A DNA stretch of 64,000 nucleotides from Bizionia myxarmorum (GTDB lineage Bacteria > Bacteroidota > Bacteroidia > Flavobacteriales > Flavobacteriaceae): assembly GCF_008086205.1 (NCBI RefSeq), contig NZ_VSKK01000001.1:186001-250000 (forward strand). Direction: 5' to 3'. How positions within the stretch are numbered: the stretch's first letter is position 1; each line of letters opens with the position of its first letter. The position numbers and the translations under genes are program-made. Below the pieces are notes generated by a model. It had not been told where the DNA came from, did no database searches, and saw only the letters and a list, made by a program, of their open reading frames with translations. This document shows, one piece after another, positions 44,686 through 51,913 of this stretch.

Positions 44686-47600
44686 TTATGCTTCGGTTGT
44701 ATTTCTCACTTTTGTATGATACATCACATTAGGTTTTGTCCCAATATGCTCTAACAAGTGATACATACGATTATCTTCTTTAAGTTTTGCAACTTGACTT
44801 TCTTTATCGTTGATGTCTCCGAAAACCATAGCACCGGTTCCACATGCGGCAGAACAAGCGGTTTGGAATTCACCGTCTTTAATAACACGACCATCGCGTT
44901 TGGCATCTAAAATTGTTTTCTGTGTTTTTTGGATACACATAGAACATTTCTCCATAACACCACGTGAACGTACTGTAACATCAGGGTTTAATACCATACG
45001 ACCTAAATCATCATTCATATAGTAATCAAACTCATCATTCTTATTATATAAGAACCAGTTGAAACGACGTACTTTATAAGGACAGTTATTGGCGCAATAA
45101 CGTGTTCCAACACAACGGTTATAAGCCATGTGGTTTTGTCCTTGTCGACCATGAGAAGTTGCTGCAACTGGGCAAACAGTTTCACAAGGTGCGTGATTAC
45201 AATGCTGACACATTACTGGTTGAAAAGCAACTTGCGGGTTTGCCGCTGCTGTTTCCATTTCATCCAATGCATCAATAATTGCTAATCCTGTAGTGCCTTC
45301 TTTTTTATCAATATCACCTTTGAAGGTATCTTCAGAAGAATAATATCTATCAATACGCAACCAGTGCATATCACGACTCTTACGTATTTCTTCTTTACCA
45401 ACAACAGGTACGTTGTTTTCTGCGTGACAAGCTATTACACAAGCACCACAACCTGTACATGAATTTAAATCAACAGACAAGTTGAAATGATGACCGATTG
45501 AACGATCAAAACTGTCCCATAAATCTACTTCTGGTGAGGTAACAGGTGTTGCCTTGTGGTTTAAAGAAACCATAGGCATAATATTCCAATACTTTTTGTC
45601 TGTAGTATTGAATATTTCTAAAGTCGTTTCTTTAATAATATCTCCACGACCCATTAATGTATTATGAAGTTGTACGGAAGCAAACTCATGTTCACCACCC
45701 ACAACTGTAATTGACACATTACTTTGTGCTGTGTTAAAATCTGCATATAAAGGATAGGCATTAACACCTGTACGCATTTCTTCTTTTAATCCAGCTCTAC
45801 GACCAAATCCAAAGGCTAAACCAACAGATCCTTTTGCTTGACCTGGTTGAATAATTACCGGAGCAGACATAGTAACACCGTTTACAGTAATTTCAACAAT
45901 ACTACCATTTAAGCCACCATCAGATTCATGCCAGTTTTTAATACCTAATTCTTTAGCATCTGCTTGAGCAACGGTAAGGTAGTTATCCCAAGTAGTTCTA
46001 GTAATAGGATCTGGTAATTCTTGTAACCAAGGGTTGTTAGCATGTTGCCCATCTCCCATTGATACTTTTGAATATAAAGCTAGTTCGAAACCGTTAGATC
46101 CAGAAGTTGCTCCTAATAGTCTAGCTGCATCACCACCAGAAACTGCAACAGGTACTGACATTTCAGTTGCCATTGTAGTTGTAGTCGTTTGCGTAGCATT
46201 ATTATCTTTTTCTTTTAATCCAACACCTTCCGCAACGTCTTCAATAATACCGCCTACCCAAGTTTTCTTGTCTTTTTCAATGGTTGTTGTAGTTGTTGTC
46301 GTTGTTGATGCCATTCCCATGGAAGAAGCACCCGAAACAAATACACCATCATGTAAAGCTTGGCTGAAAGATGATCCACCTAAAATACCTGAATTCCAAG
46401 TTTCTTTTACGTAATCATGGTACGACATATCGTTATCAGACCATTTTAATAAAGACTCTTGAAACTGACGTGTATCAAATAATGGACGGATTGTAGGTTG
46501 CATTAAGGCGAAATGACCTTTTTTAAACTCTACATCACCCCATGATTCTAAATAATGTGGTACCGCAGCTTGATATTCGGTTTCTAATGCTGTTTCATCT
46601 GCTTTCAAGGTAAATGCAACTGATACATTAGTTTGTTTTAAACCTTCAGAAAATTCTCCAGCATTTGGTAATGTATAAAGTGGATTAACACCACTCATAA
46701 TGATAGCACCTACTTTACCTGCATTCATATCAGCAATTAAAGTGGTTACGGCTTTATCATTTCCTTGTCTTATTTTAATAGGTGTTTTTGTATCAAATGC
46801 TTGACTATTTAAGTGCGCATTAATTGATAAAACCACCGTTTGAGCATTCACATCTTGAATACCCGTTACAACAACACCTTTACTTCCAGCTCTCTTCAAT
46901 TCAGAAGCAGCATTTTGAACGGCATCATCAATATATTTTGGTAATTCACCAGAAACGGCGCCACCAACTACATAACTATATAATTTAGCTAAAGCTATTT
47001 TTTGTTGACTTGGTGTTAAAGAAACACGCTTATCAGCATTTGCTCCAGTTAATGACATATTAGATTCAAACTGAATATGGCGCGACATTTTTCCGTTAGT
47101 AGGAACTTTATTTTTAGAATAACCAACATCAAATCCGCCACCTTGCCAATCTCCTAAAAAGTCGGCACCAACAGAAACAATAGTCATAGCTTTCGAGAAA
47201 TCGTAATTCACTAAACCACGTTCTCCGTAATTCGCTTCAAAAGCATCTAATGCAGCAGATTCCGAAATCGCATCATATTGAACATGACGTACATTTCCGA
47301 ACTTCGCTGTAAATTCTGCAATTGCTTTAGTTGTTGTTGGACTTGCATATGTTTGCGTTAACAAAACAATAGCTTTACCCGAAGCTTTAACTTCAGCTAA
47401 TTTCTGTCCGACTTCAGCATCCAATTCACTCCAAGAAATGGGCTCGCCTGCTCTCATTGGGCCTTGAATTCTCATACTATCGTATAAGCCCAAAACAGAA
47501 GCATTAACCCTAGCATTTGCATGCCCATTGGTAGTTGCTAAAGCGTTATTTTCAATTTTAATTGGACGACCTTCACGAGTTTTTACTAAAATAGACGCAT

Positions 47601-47916
47601 AGTCATATCCATCGGCAACCGTTGTTGCATAGTAGTTTGCAACACCTGGAATAATTTCTTCCGGCTGCACTACGTAAGGGATAGACTTAATTACTGGTCC
47701 TTCACAAGCAGCTAAAGATGCTGCAGCTGTACTAAAACCAACATATTTTAAGAAATCACGACGTGTTGTTTTAGAGTTTTCTAACGATTCTTTATTACCT
47801 AAAAAATCATCTGTAGGAATCTCTTCAACAAATTCTTTTTGTTTTAGCGTCTCAACAATTGAGCTATTCTCGTTTAGCTCTTCAACACTTTTCCAGTATT
47901 TCTTGTTTGATGACAT
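44686..47916 (-). CDS. actB: Alternative complex III iron-sulfur subunit ActB
   Basis: A 1076-residue Fe-S protein. Near the N-terminus is a twin-arginine signal (TTRRDFLKYVG), followed by AAC, a possible lipid attachment site. The large middle part resembles the molybdopterin oxidoreductase fold without cofactor (about 85-770). The C-terminal ferredoxin-like region (about 815-1040) carries clusters CTGCGACVIACH, CQHCNHAPCETVCP, CVGTRYCANNCP and CSMCIQ...CSAACG. Two poly-threonine stretches lie close together near residues 530-575 in a loop. It accepts electrons from quinol at ActC and passes them to ActA. Confidence 0.94.
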   Translation of the reverse strand: MSSNKKYWKSVEELNENSSIVETLKQKEFVEEIPTDDFLGNKESLENSKTTRRDFLKYVGFSTAAASLAACEGPVIKSIPYVVQPEEIIPGVANYYATTVADGYDYASILVKTREGRPIKIENNALATTNGHANARVNASVLGLYDSMRIQGPMRAGEPISWSELDAEVGQKLAEVKASGKAIVLLTQTYASPTTTKAIAEFTAKFGNVRHVQYDAISESAALDAFEANYGERGLVNYDFSKAMTIVSVGADFLGDWQGGGFDVGYSKNKVPTNGKMSRHIQFESNMSLTGANADKRVSLTPSQQKIALAKLYSYVVGGAVSGELPKYIDDAVQNAASELKRAGSKGVVVTGIQDVNAQTVVLSINAHLNSQAFDTKTPIKIRQGNDKAVTTLIADMNAGKVGAIIMSGVNPLYTLPNAGEFSEGLKQTNVSVAFTLKADETALETEYQAAVPHYLESWGDVEFKKGHFALMQPTIRPLFDTRQFQESLLKWSDNDMSYHDYVKETWNSGILGGSSFSQALHDGVFVSGASSMGMASTTTTTTTTIEKDKKTWVGGIIEDVAEGVGLKEKDNNATQTTTTTMATEMSVPVAVSGGDAARLLGATSGSNGFELALYSKVSMGDGQHANNPWLQELPDPITRTTWDNYLTVAQADAKELGIKNWHESDGGLNGSIVEITVNGVTMSAPVIIQPGQAKGSVGLAFGFGRRAGLKEEMRTGVNAYPLYADFNTAQSNVSITVVGGEHEFASVQLHNTLMGRGDIIKETTLEIFNTTDKKYWNIMPMVSLNHKATPVTSPEVDLWDSFDRSIGHHFNLSVDLNSCTGCGACVIACHAENNVPVVGKEEIRKSRDMHWLRIDRYYSSEDTFKGDIDKKEGTTGLAIIDALDEMETAAANPQVAFQPVMCQHCNHAPCETVCPVAATSHGRQGQNHMAYNRCVGTRYCANNCPYKVRRFNWFLYNKNDEFDYYMNDDLGRMVLNPDVTVRSRGVMEKCSMCIQKTQKTILDAKRDGRVIKDGEFQTACSAACGTGAMVFGDINDKESQVAKLKEDNRMYHLLEHIGTKPNVMYHTKVRNTTEA

Positions 47917-48008
47917 ATTATATAATTGAATTACTTCTTATTAATTATTTTATAGTTTTAAATCCCTTTAAAAGATTTCTGCTTTGGTTGAAATTACTAA
48001 AATTTGTT

Positions 48009-49304
48009 TTAGTAATGACACTTACCGCATTCTAATCCACCCATTTGAGCAGCAGTTAGCTTATCTACACCATACTTTTTAGATAATTCTTCGTGAATTT
48101 TCGTGTAGTAGGCGTTATCTTCCACTTTAACATTGGTCTCGCGGTGACAGTTAATACACCACCCCATTGTAAGTGGCGCATGTTGATACATAATCTCCAT
48201 TTCTTCCACTGGACCGTGACATGTTTGACATTCTATACCTGCAACAGATACGTGTTGCGAGTGATTAAAGTATGCGAAATCTGGCAAATTGTGAATACGA
48301 ACCCATTTTACTGGTTGCGTTTCACCTGTATATTTTTGTTCCTCATCATCCCAACCTGCAGCGGCATAAAGCTTCTTAATTTCACCATCGTAAAATTCTT
48401 TGCTATATTCTGCTGTTGCTGTTTCCGGAGAAACTTCGTAAATTGATTTATGACAGTTCATACAAACATTCAAGGAAGGAATTCCTGATGCTTTACTTAC
48501 TCGTGCAGATGAGTGACAGTATTTACAATCGATACCGTTATCACCAGCATGAATTTTATGAGAATAATGAATTGGCTGAACTGGTTGGTAACCTTGGTCA
48601 ACACCTACTTGCATAAAGTAACCGTAAACGAAGAATGCACTAGCTAGTAGCAAAATGATTACAGAAACCAATACTAAAAATTGGTTTTGAATAAAGGCTT
48701 TCCAAATTGGCGTTCCTTTAGTTTCAGAAATATCAACACCTTTAGCTTCTGCAAAACGCTTTAATGTTTGTCTTACTAAAATAAGCGCCATTGCTAATAA
48801 AGCAAATAGGACCGCAAGCGCGCCTAAAATAACTTTATTGGACATGTTTCCGCCGTCTGATTCACCACCTTGAGCAACAGCCACAACTGCATCGCCAGCT
48901 GGAGCAGCAGGAGCTTCTTCAGCCGTATAGGCTAATATATCGCTAATGTCTTGATCAGATAATTGTGGGTACGCCGTCATGGCTGCACCGCCATACTCGT
49001 TGAATACTTTATTAGCATACGCATCGCCAGCCTTAATTAAACCTGAACTATTACGTATCCAGGCATTTAGCCACTCTCTATCGAGACCTTCCGTTTCTGC
49101 AAGACGACTTTCCACATTGCGAAGCGCTGGTCCCGTCATCTTCTTATCTAATTTATGACAAGCAGCACAGTTGGCATTAAATAAAGATTTACCGTTTGCT
49201 GAATCACCTTCTTGAGCTGAAAGTGACGTTGAAAATGCTAATAAAATAACTAAACTTAAACGTAAAATGTTTTTGCCTAATTTTCGGTGATTCACCTGTT
49301 TCAT
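48009..49304 (-). CDS. actA: Alternative complex III multihaem cytochrome ActA with fused N-terminal monohaem domain
   Basis: A 431-residue protein with a signal peptide (cleavage near LSAQ). It has a class I cytochrome c domain with CAACH at 46-50, two membrane helices (about 157-177 and 209-230), then five haem motifs: CKYCH 260-264, CMNCH 281-285, CQTCH 359-363, CINCH 383-387, CGKCH 426-430. ActA is usually pentahaem; the extra domain makes six. I start at the ATG at 49302-49304, which places the signal peptide correctly; the frame extends upstream only through non-ATG codons. It is the first gene of the act-cox operon. Confidence 0.93.
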   Translation of the reverse strand: MKQVNHRKLGKNILRLSLVILLAFSTSLSAQEGDSANGKSLFNANCAACHKLDKKMTGPALRNVESRLAETEGLDREWLNAWIRNSSGLIKAGDAYANKVFNEYGGAAMTAYPQLSDQDISDILAYTAEEAPAAPAGDAVVAVAQGGESDGGNMSNKVILGALAVLFALLAMALILVRQTLKRFAEAKGVDISETKGTPIWKAFIQNQFLVLVSVIILLLASAFFVYGYFMQVGVDQGYQPVQPIHYSHKIHAGDNGIDCKYCHSSARVSKASGIPSLNVCMNCHKSIYEVSPETATAEYSKEFYDGEIKKLYAAAGWDDEEQKYTGETQPVKWVRIHNLPDFAYFNHSQHVSVAGIECQTCHGPVEEMEIMYQHAPLTMGWCINCHRETNVKVEDNAYYTKIHEELSKKYGVDKLTAAQMGGLECGKCHY

Positions 49305-49386
49305 ATTATTGGTTGAATTAACTTCTAAACTTTGGTATGATTTTTTCAATTAACAAAAGAAAAAAATACAATAATAAAATCTCTCG

Positions 49387-49394
49387 CAAAAGTA
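49387..49394 (-). promoter_or_regulatory. Putative -7 box (TACTTTTG) of the act-cox operon
   Basis: Minus strand TACTTTTG at 49394-49387, about 82 bases before the chosen actA ATG. No TTG is seen at 17-23 bases upstream. Confidence 0.45.
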
Positions 49395-49471
49395 ACATAT
49401 AAAGTCGATTTTAGAAATGTTACAGAACTGTTAATTGCTAATTTAGAGATATTCTAAATAATAAAACAAAG

Positions 49472-49500
49472 TACCTTTGAGTTATAATGATTTACATTTG
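49472..49500 (+). promoter_or_regulatory. Putative promoter of the first SPOR-like gene, with two -7-type boxes
   Basis: TACCTTTG (49472-49479) and TACATTTG (49493-49500) both match TAnnTTTG; the second is 17 bases before the ATG at 49518. The segment from CAAAGTAC to the start codon is nearly the same before the second paralogue, with its own TACTTTTG at 50045-50052. Confidence 0.5.
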
Positions 49501-49517
49501 ACCAAATACTATTGAAA

Positions 49518-49913
49518 ATGAATTTATTGAACCATTCTTCCAAACCCTTATTAACATTAAGCCTAGTGTTTAGCTTCACTTTAATTTATGCGCAACAAGG
49601 TAATGTTAGCATTAATCAACCATCAGAATTGAATAAATTACTAACTATTAAGAAGGAAATGAACGTTTCTGGTAGTGATTCTGATCGGTATAAAATTCAA
49701 ATTTACTCGGGTGATCGCTCTGGAGCGAACGCCACTATGGCTAAATATAACCAATCTCCATATACATGGAATATAATTGACGTTTATGAACCGCCCAATT
49801 ATAAAGTATGGTTAGGCAGTTTCAGAAGTCGCTTGGAAGTTGATAGAGCACTTGTACACGTTAAGAAAGACTTTCCTAACGCTTTTAGATTAAAACCTAA
49901 AAGAAAGAACTAA
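49518..49913 (+). CDS. SPOR-domain-like exported protein, copy 1
   Basis: A 131-residue exported protein: signal peptide (cleavage near IYAQ), then a single SPOR-like domain with YKIQIYSGDRSGA, YKVWLGSFRSRLEVDRA and a basic tail (LKPKRKN). SPOR domains bind peptidoglycan stripped of stem peptides and target division sites; here the domain is the whole mature protein. I start at ATG 49518 (MNLLNHSS). The next gene downstream is a close paralogue with its own promoter. It is divergent from the act operon, but I see no functional link. Confidence 0.82.
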   Translation: MNLLNHSSKPLLTLSLVFSFTLIYAQQGNVSINQPSELNKLLTIKKEMNVSGSDSDRYKIQIYSGDRSGANATMAKYNQSPYTWNIIDVYEPPNYKVWLGSFRSRLEVDRALVHVKKDFPNAFRLKPKRKN

Positions 49914-50044
49914 AATAAAATACTACATCTCTTAAAGTAAAGCTATTTACCCTTATTTTTTTAAACTGGCATGAAAATAGCTTTCACATGATCCTTAAGT
50001 ACCAATCTATATTAAAAAACAAAGTACTTTAATTTATAATCTTT

Positions 50045-50052
50045 TACTTTTG
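50045..50052 (+). promoter_or_regulatory. Putative -7 box (TACTTTTG) of the second SPOR-like gene
   Basis: TACTTTTG followed by CATC, 18 bases before the ATG at 50071. The preceding 30 bases, starting AAACAAAGTAC, match those before copy 1. Confidence 0.5.
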
Positions 50053-50070
50053 CATCAAATACTATTAAAA

Positions 50071-50472
50071 ATGACATTATTGAACACATATTCCAAAGCC
50101 ATACTAACGTTGAGCCTCTCTTTTAGTATTAATTTCTTTTATGGACAACAAGGTGTTGTTACTATTAATCAAGCACCAGAATTGAAGGCTTTATTAGCCA
50201 TTAAAAAAGAAATGAATGTTTCTGATAGCGATTCTGATCGTTATAAAATTCAAATTTACTCGGGCGATCGTTCAGGTGCAGAACGTGCCAAAGCTAGTTT
50301 TGATGCGAGTTATGAAAAGATTCCTTCTCTATTAGTTTATGAAACGCCAAACTATAAAGTATGGGCCGGAAACTTTAGAAGTCGTTTAGAAGCCGATAGA
50401 GCATTGCTAAAAATAAAAAAAGAGTTTAGTGATTCCTTCCGATTTAAACCAAAAAGAAAAGAAAGAAAATAG
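50071..50472 (+). CDS. SPOR-domain-like exported protein, copy 2
   Basis: A 133-residue paralogue of the preceding gene, with the same signal peptide layout (cleavage near FYGQ), GVVTINQAPELKALL, IKKEMNVS, YKIQIYSGDRSGA, YKVWAGNFRSRLEADRA and basic end KPKRKERK. The middle (about residues 76-90) differs most. Start is ATG 50071 (MTLLNTYS). The pair arose by tandem duplication including the promoter. A bidirectional terminator follows. Confidence 0.82.
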   Translation: MTLLNTYSKAILTLSLSFSINFFYGQQGVVTINQAPELKALLAIKKEMNVSDSDSDRYKIQIYSGDRSGAERAKASFDASYEKIPSLLVYETPNYKVWAGNFRSRLEADRALLKIKKEFSDSFRFKPKRKERK

Positions 50473-50499
50473 GTTAAATACCCAATCATTCAAATAATA

Positions 50500-50527
50500 A
50501 AAGAGCGCCCTTTGGCGCTCTTTTTTA
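50500..50527. terminator. Bidirectional terminator between the SPOR pair and the T9SS cargo gene
   Basis: AAAGAGCGCC (50500-50509) pairs with GGCGCTCTTT (50514-50523), loop CTTT, with a T run on the plus strand; A's before the stem give a T tract on the minus strand too. It serves convergent genes. Confidence 0.85.
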
Positions 50528-51205
50528 TTCAATAATTATTTTTTTTATTACTTCCCGGTTTTCAATTTCAAATTTAACAAAGTAGAGTCCTGCATTAATA
50601 TTTGAAACATCTATTTCAGTACTATTACTTGTATTAAGCACTAATTTACCAAGAACATCGTACAGTACCACATTGTTTATATGGATATTGGGATGGGTAA
50701 TATGTAGCTTGTTTTTTACTGGATTAGGATATATACTAATTTGATTCCCTATTTGAAAATTACTTATTCCTAAAGTTGTGTCTTGAACATCTCCTGTTAA
50801 ACTAGTAATTGCACCACACAGAGATTGCGTAACTAAAATTTCTTCAACCCATGTACCTAAAATTAAACTTGGTGGATTTGGAGAGGAAGCTTCTGTATTA
50901 TAATACAAAACGTAGGTATTTAAAAAAGTACCATCTCCATCATCTGCTAAAATTTCCCAACGACTGCTAATCTGATTCCAAGCAATATGAAATTCACAAT
51001 TCCCAATTCCACCACATGGCGAATTTTCGTCTACAGGATTTGTTTCAAAAGTGTTCCTTCCTGTTGCATCTAATGCTTTTTGATTAAATGTATAGTTTTG
51101 GTTTTCTATTAATGGATGGCATGCATTAAGCGTTATTGTTTGTGCTAATAAGTTAGTGCCAACAAAAATAAAACCTATTATTAAAACAAGATTTATATTT
51201 TTCAT
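50525..51205 (-). CDS. Secreted protein with type A T9SS sorting domain
   Basis: About 226 residues. A signal peptide (MKNINLVLIIGFIFVG..., cleavage near LLAQ) is followed by a region of unknown function (about 22-150, with two Cys in HAC and SPCGGIGNC). The C-terminal type A sorting domain (about 155-226) contains IYPNPVKNKLHI, VVLYDVLGKLV and NINAGLYFVKF. This tail directs export through the T9SS (SprA). The start ATG at 51203-51205 gives the signal peptide. It lies 7 bases after the collar-domain gene, so the two form one unit. The N-terminal domain is not recognised. Confidence 0.85.
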   Translation of the reverse strand: MKNINLVLIIGFIFVGTNLLAQTITLNACHPLIENQNYTFNQKALDATGRNTFETNPVDENSPCGGIGNCEFHIAWNQISSRWEILADDGDGTFLNTYVLYYNTEASSPNPPSLILGTWVEEILVTQSLCGAITSLTGDVQDTTLGISNFQIGNQISIYPNPVKNKLHITHPNIHINNVVLYDVLGKLVLNTSNSTEIDVSNINAGLYFVKFEIENREVIKKIIIE

Positions 51206-51212
51206 AATAAAT

Positions 51213-51797
51213 CTAGTTTCTTTGTGGAAAGAGACCACTAACGCAGATAACATATCTAAGTGTAACATAAGGTTGCATGTTATTTACAGCAGTACCATTT
51301 CCTGTATTACCTACCATTGCAGGATTCATTGTAGTTGTTGTGCCTGTCGTAGCATATTCTTGATCCAGTAATTTGGTTCCTGCAGGAAAGTTATTTGTAG
51401 GTGAAGAACTATCACCATCTTCAGTCACTGCGTTTACTGTATGATTGTGAGCTGGTAAATTAGCAACCTCTAAAGTAGTGATTGGATAACCTGCACTACT
51501 TCCTTGGATATAGCTTGGTAATCCTGGCCCATTTCCTTGACCAATTGGCACTCGCCCTCTTAAATCTGGTAATCTAAATGTTGTCATTCCATCGCCACCA
51601 TATTGAGTCCCTAATAAAGAAAACAATGCATTGTGCAGATTAATTTGCAAAAGACGTCCATCGCATTCCATCCAATAACGTTGTTCAAAATTGATTGCGG
51701 TAATTTTTATATCTCCCAAATATGCTTCTTGTGAATTTGCCGTTTTACTAAAACTTAAGCATAGCAATAAAGATAAAATGGTAATTGTTTTTTTCAT
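51213..51797 (-). CDS. Exported phage tail collar-domain protein (microcystin-dependent protein-like)
   Basis: A 194-residue protein with a signal peptide (cleavage near ANSQ). The tail collar fold follows: YLGDIKITAINFEQRYWMECDGRLL in pieces, LLGTQYGGDGMTTFRLPDLRGRVPIGQG, NLPAHNHTV, and the end MQPYVTLRYVICVSGLFP. Homologues are annotated as microcystin-dependent protein or tail collar protein and occur outside phages. No other phage gene is present here. It lies in a two-gene unit with a T9SS cargo, suggesting a surface or secreted role; that is inference. Confidence 0.88.
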   Translation of the reverse strand: MKKTITILSLLLCLSFSKTANSQEAYLGDIKITAINFEQRYWMECDGRLLQINLHNALFSLLGTQYGGDGMTTFRLPDLRGRVPIGQGNGPGLPSYIQGSSAGYPITTLEVANLPAHNHTVNAVTEDGDSSSPTNNFPAGTKLLDQEYATTGTTTTMNPAMVGNTGNGTAVNNMQPYVTLRYVICVSGLFPQRN

Positions 51798-51827
51798 GAT
51801 TTAATTTTTAAAAATTGTTAATACCTT

Positions 51828-51835
51828 CAAATATA
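51828..51835 (-). promoter_or_regulatory. Putative -7 box (TATATTTG) of the collar-protein unit
   Basis: Minus strand TATATTTG at 51835-51828, about 30 bases before the ATG at 51797. No suitable TTG upstream. Confidence 0.4.
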
Positions 51836-51867
51836 TGATAATAAGCATATGAAAAGATTTTTAAAAC

Positions 51868-51897
51868 AAAAAAAGCGACCAATTGGTCGCTTTTTTT
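51868..51897 (-). terminator. Terminator of the rimP-nusA-infB operon, perfectly palindromic
   Basis: The 30 bases are a perfect palindrome: 7 A's, GCGACCAATTGGTCGC, 7 T's. Stem GCGACC/GGTCGC with a T run on either strand. It lies 17 bases past the infB stop. Confidence 0.85.
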
Positions 51898-51913
51898 TGA
51901 TATACTATGAAAT

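Noticed and set aside
46034-46414. 126-residue plus-strand frame opposite the ActB threonine tracts
   Set aside because: It is the complement of the Thr repeats (reads as Val runs) and has no independent support.
49305-49349. Longer actA start
   Set aside because: The upstream first codon is TTG and the added residues precede a complete signal peptide that begins at the ATG at 49304.
51213-51797. Remnant prophage suggested by the tail collar domain
   Set aside because: No other phage gene, integrase or attachment site is near, and the protein has a Sec signal peptide; it is a stand-alone exported collar protein.
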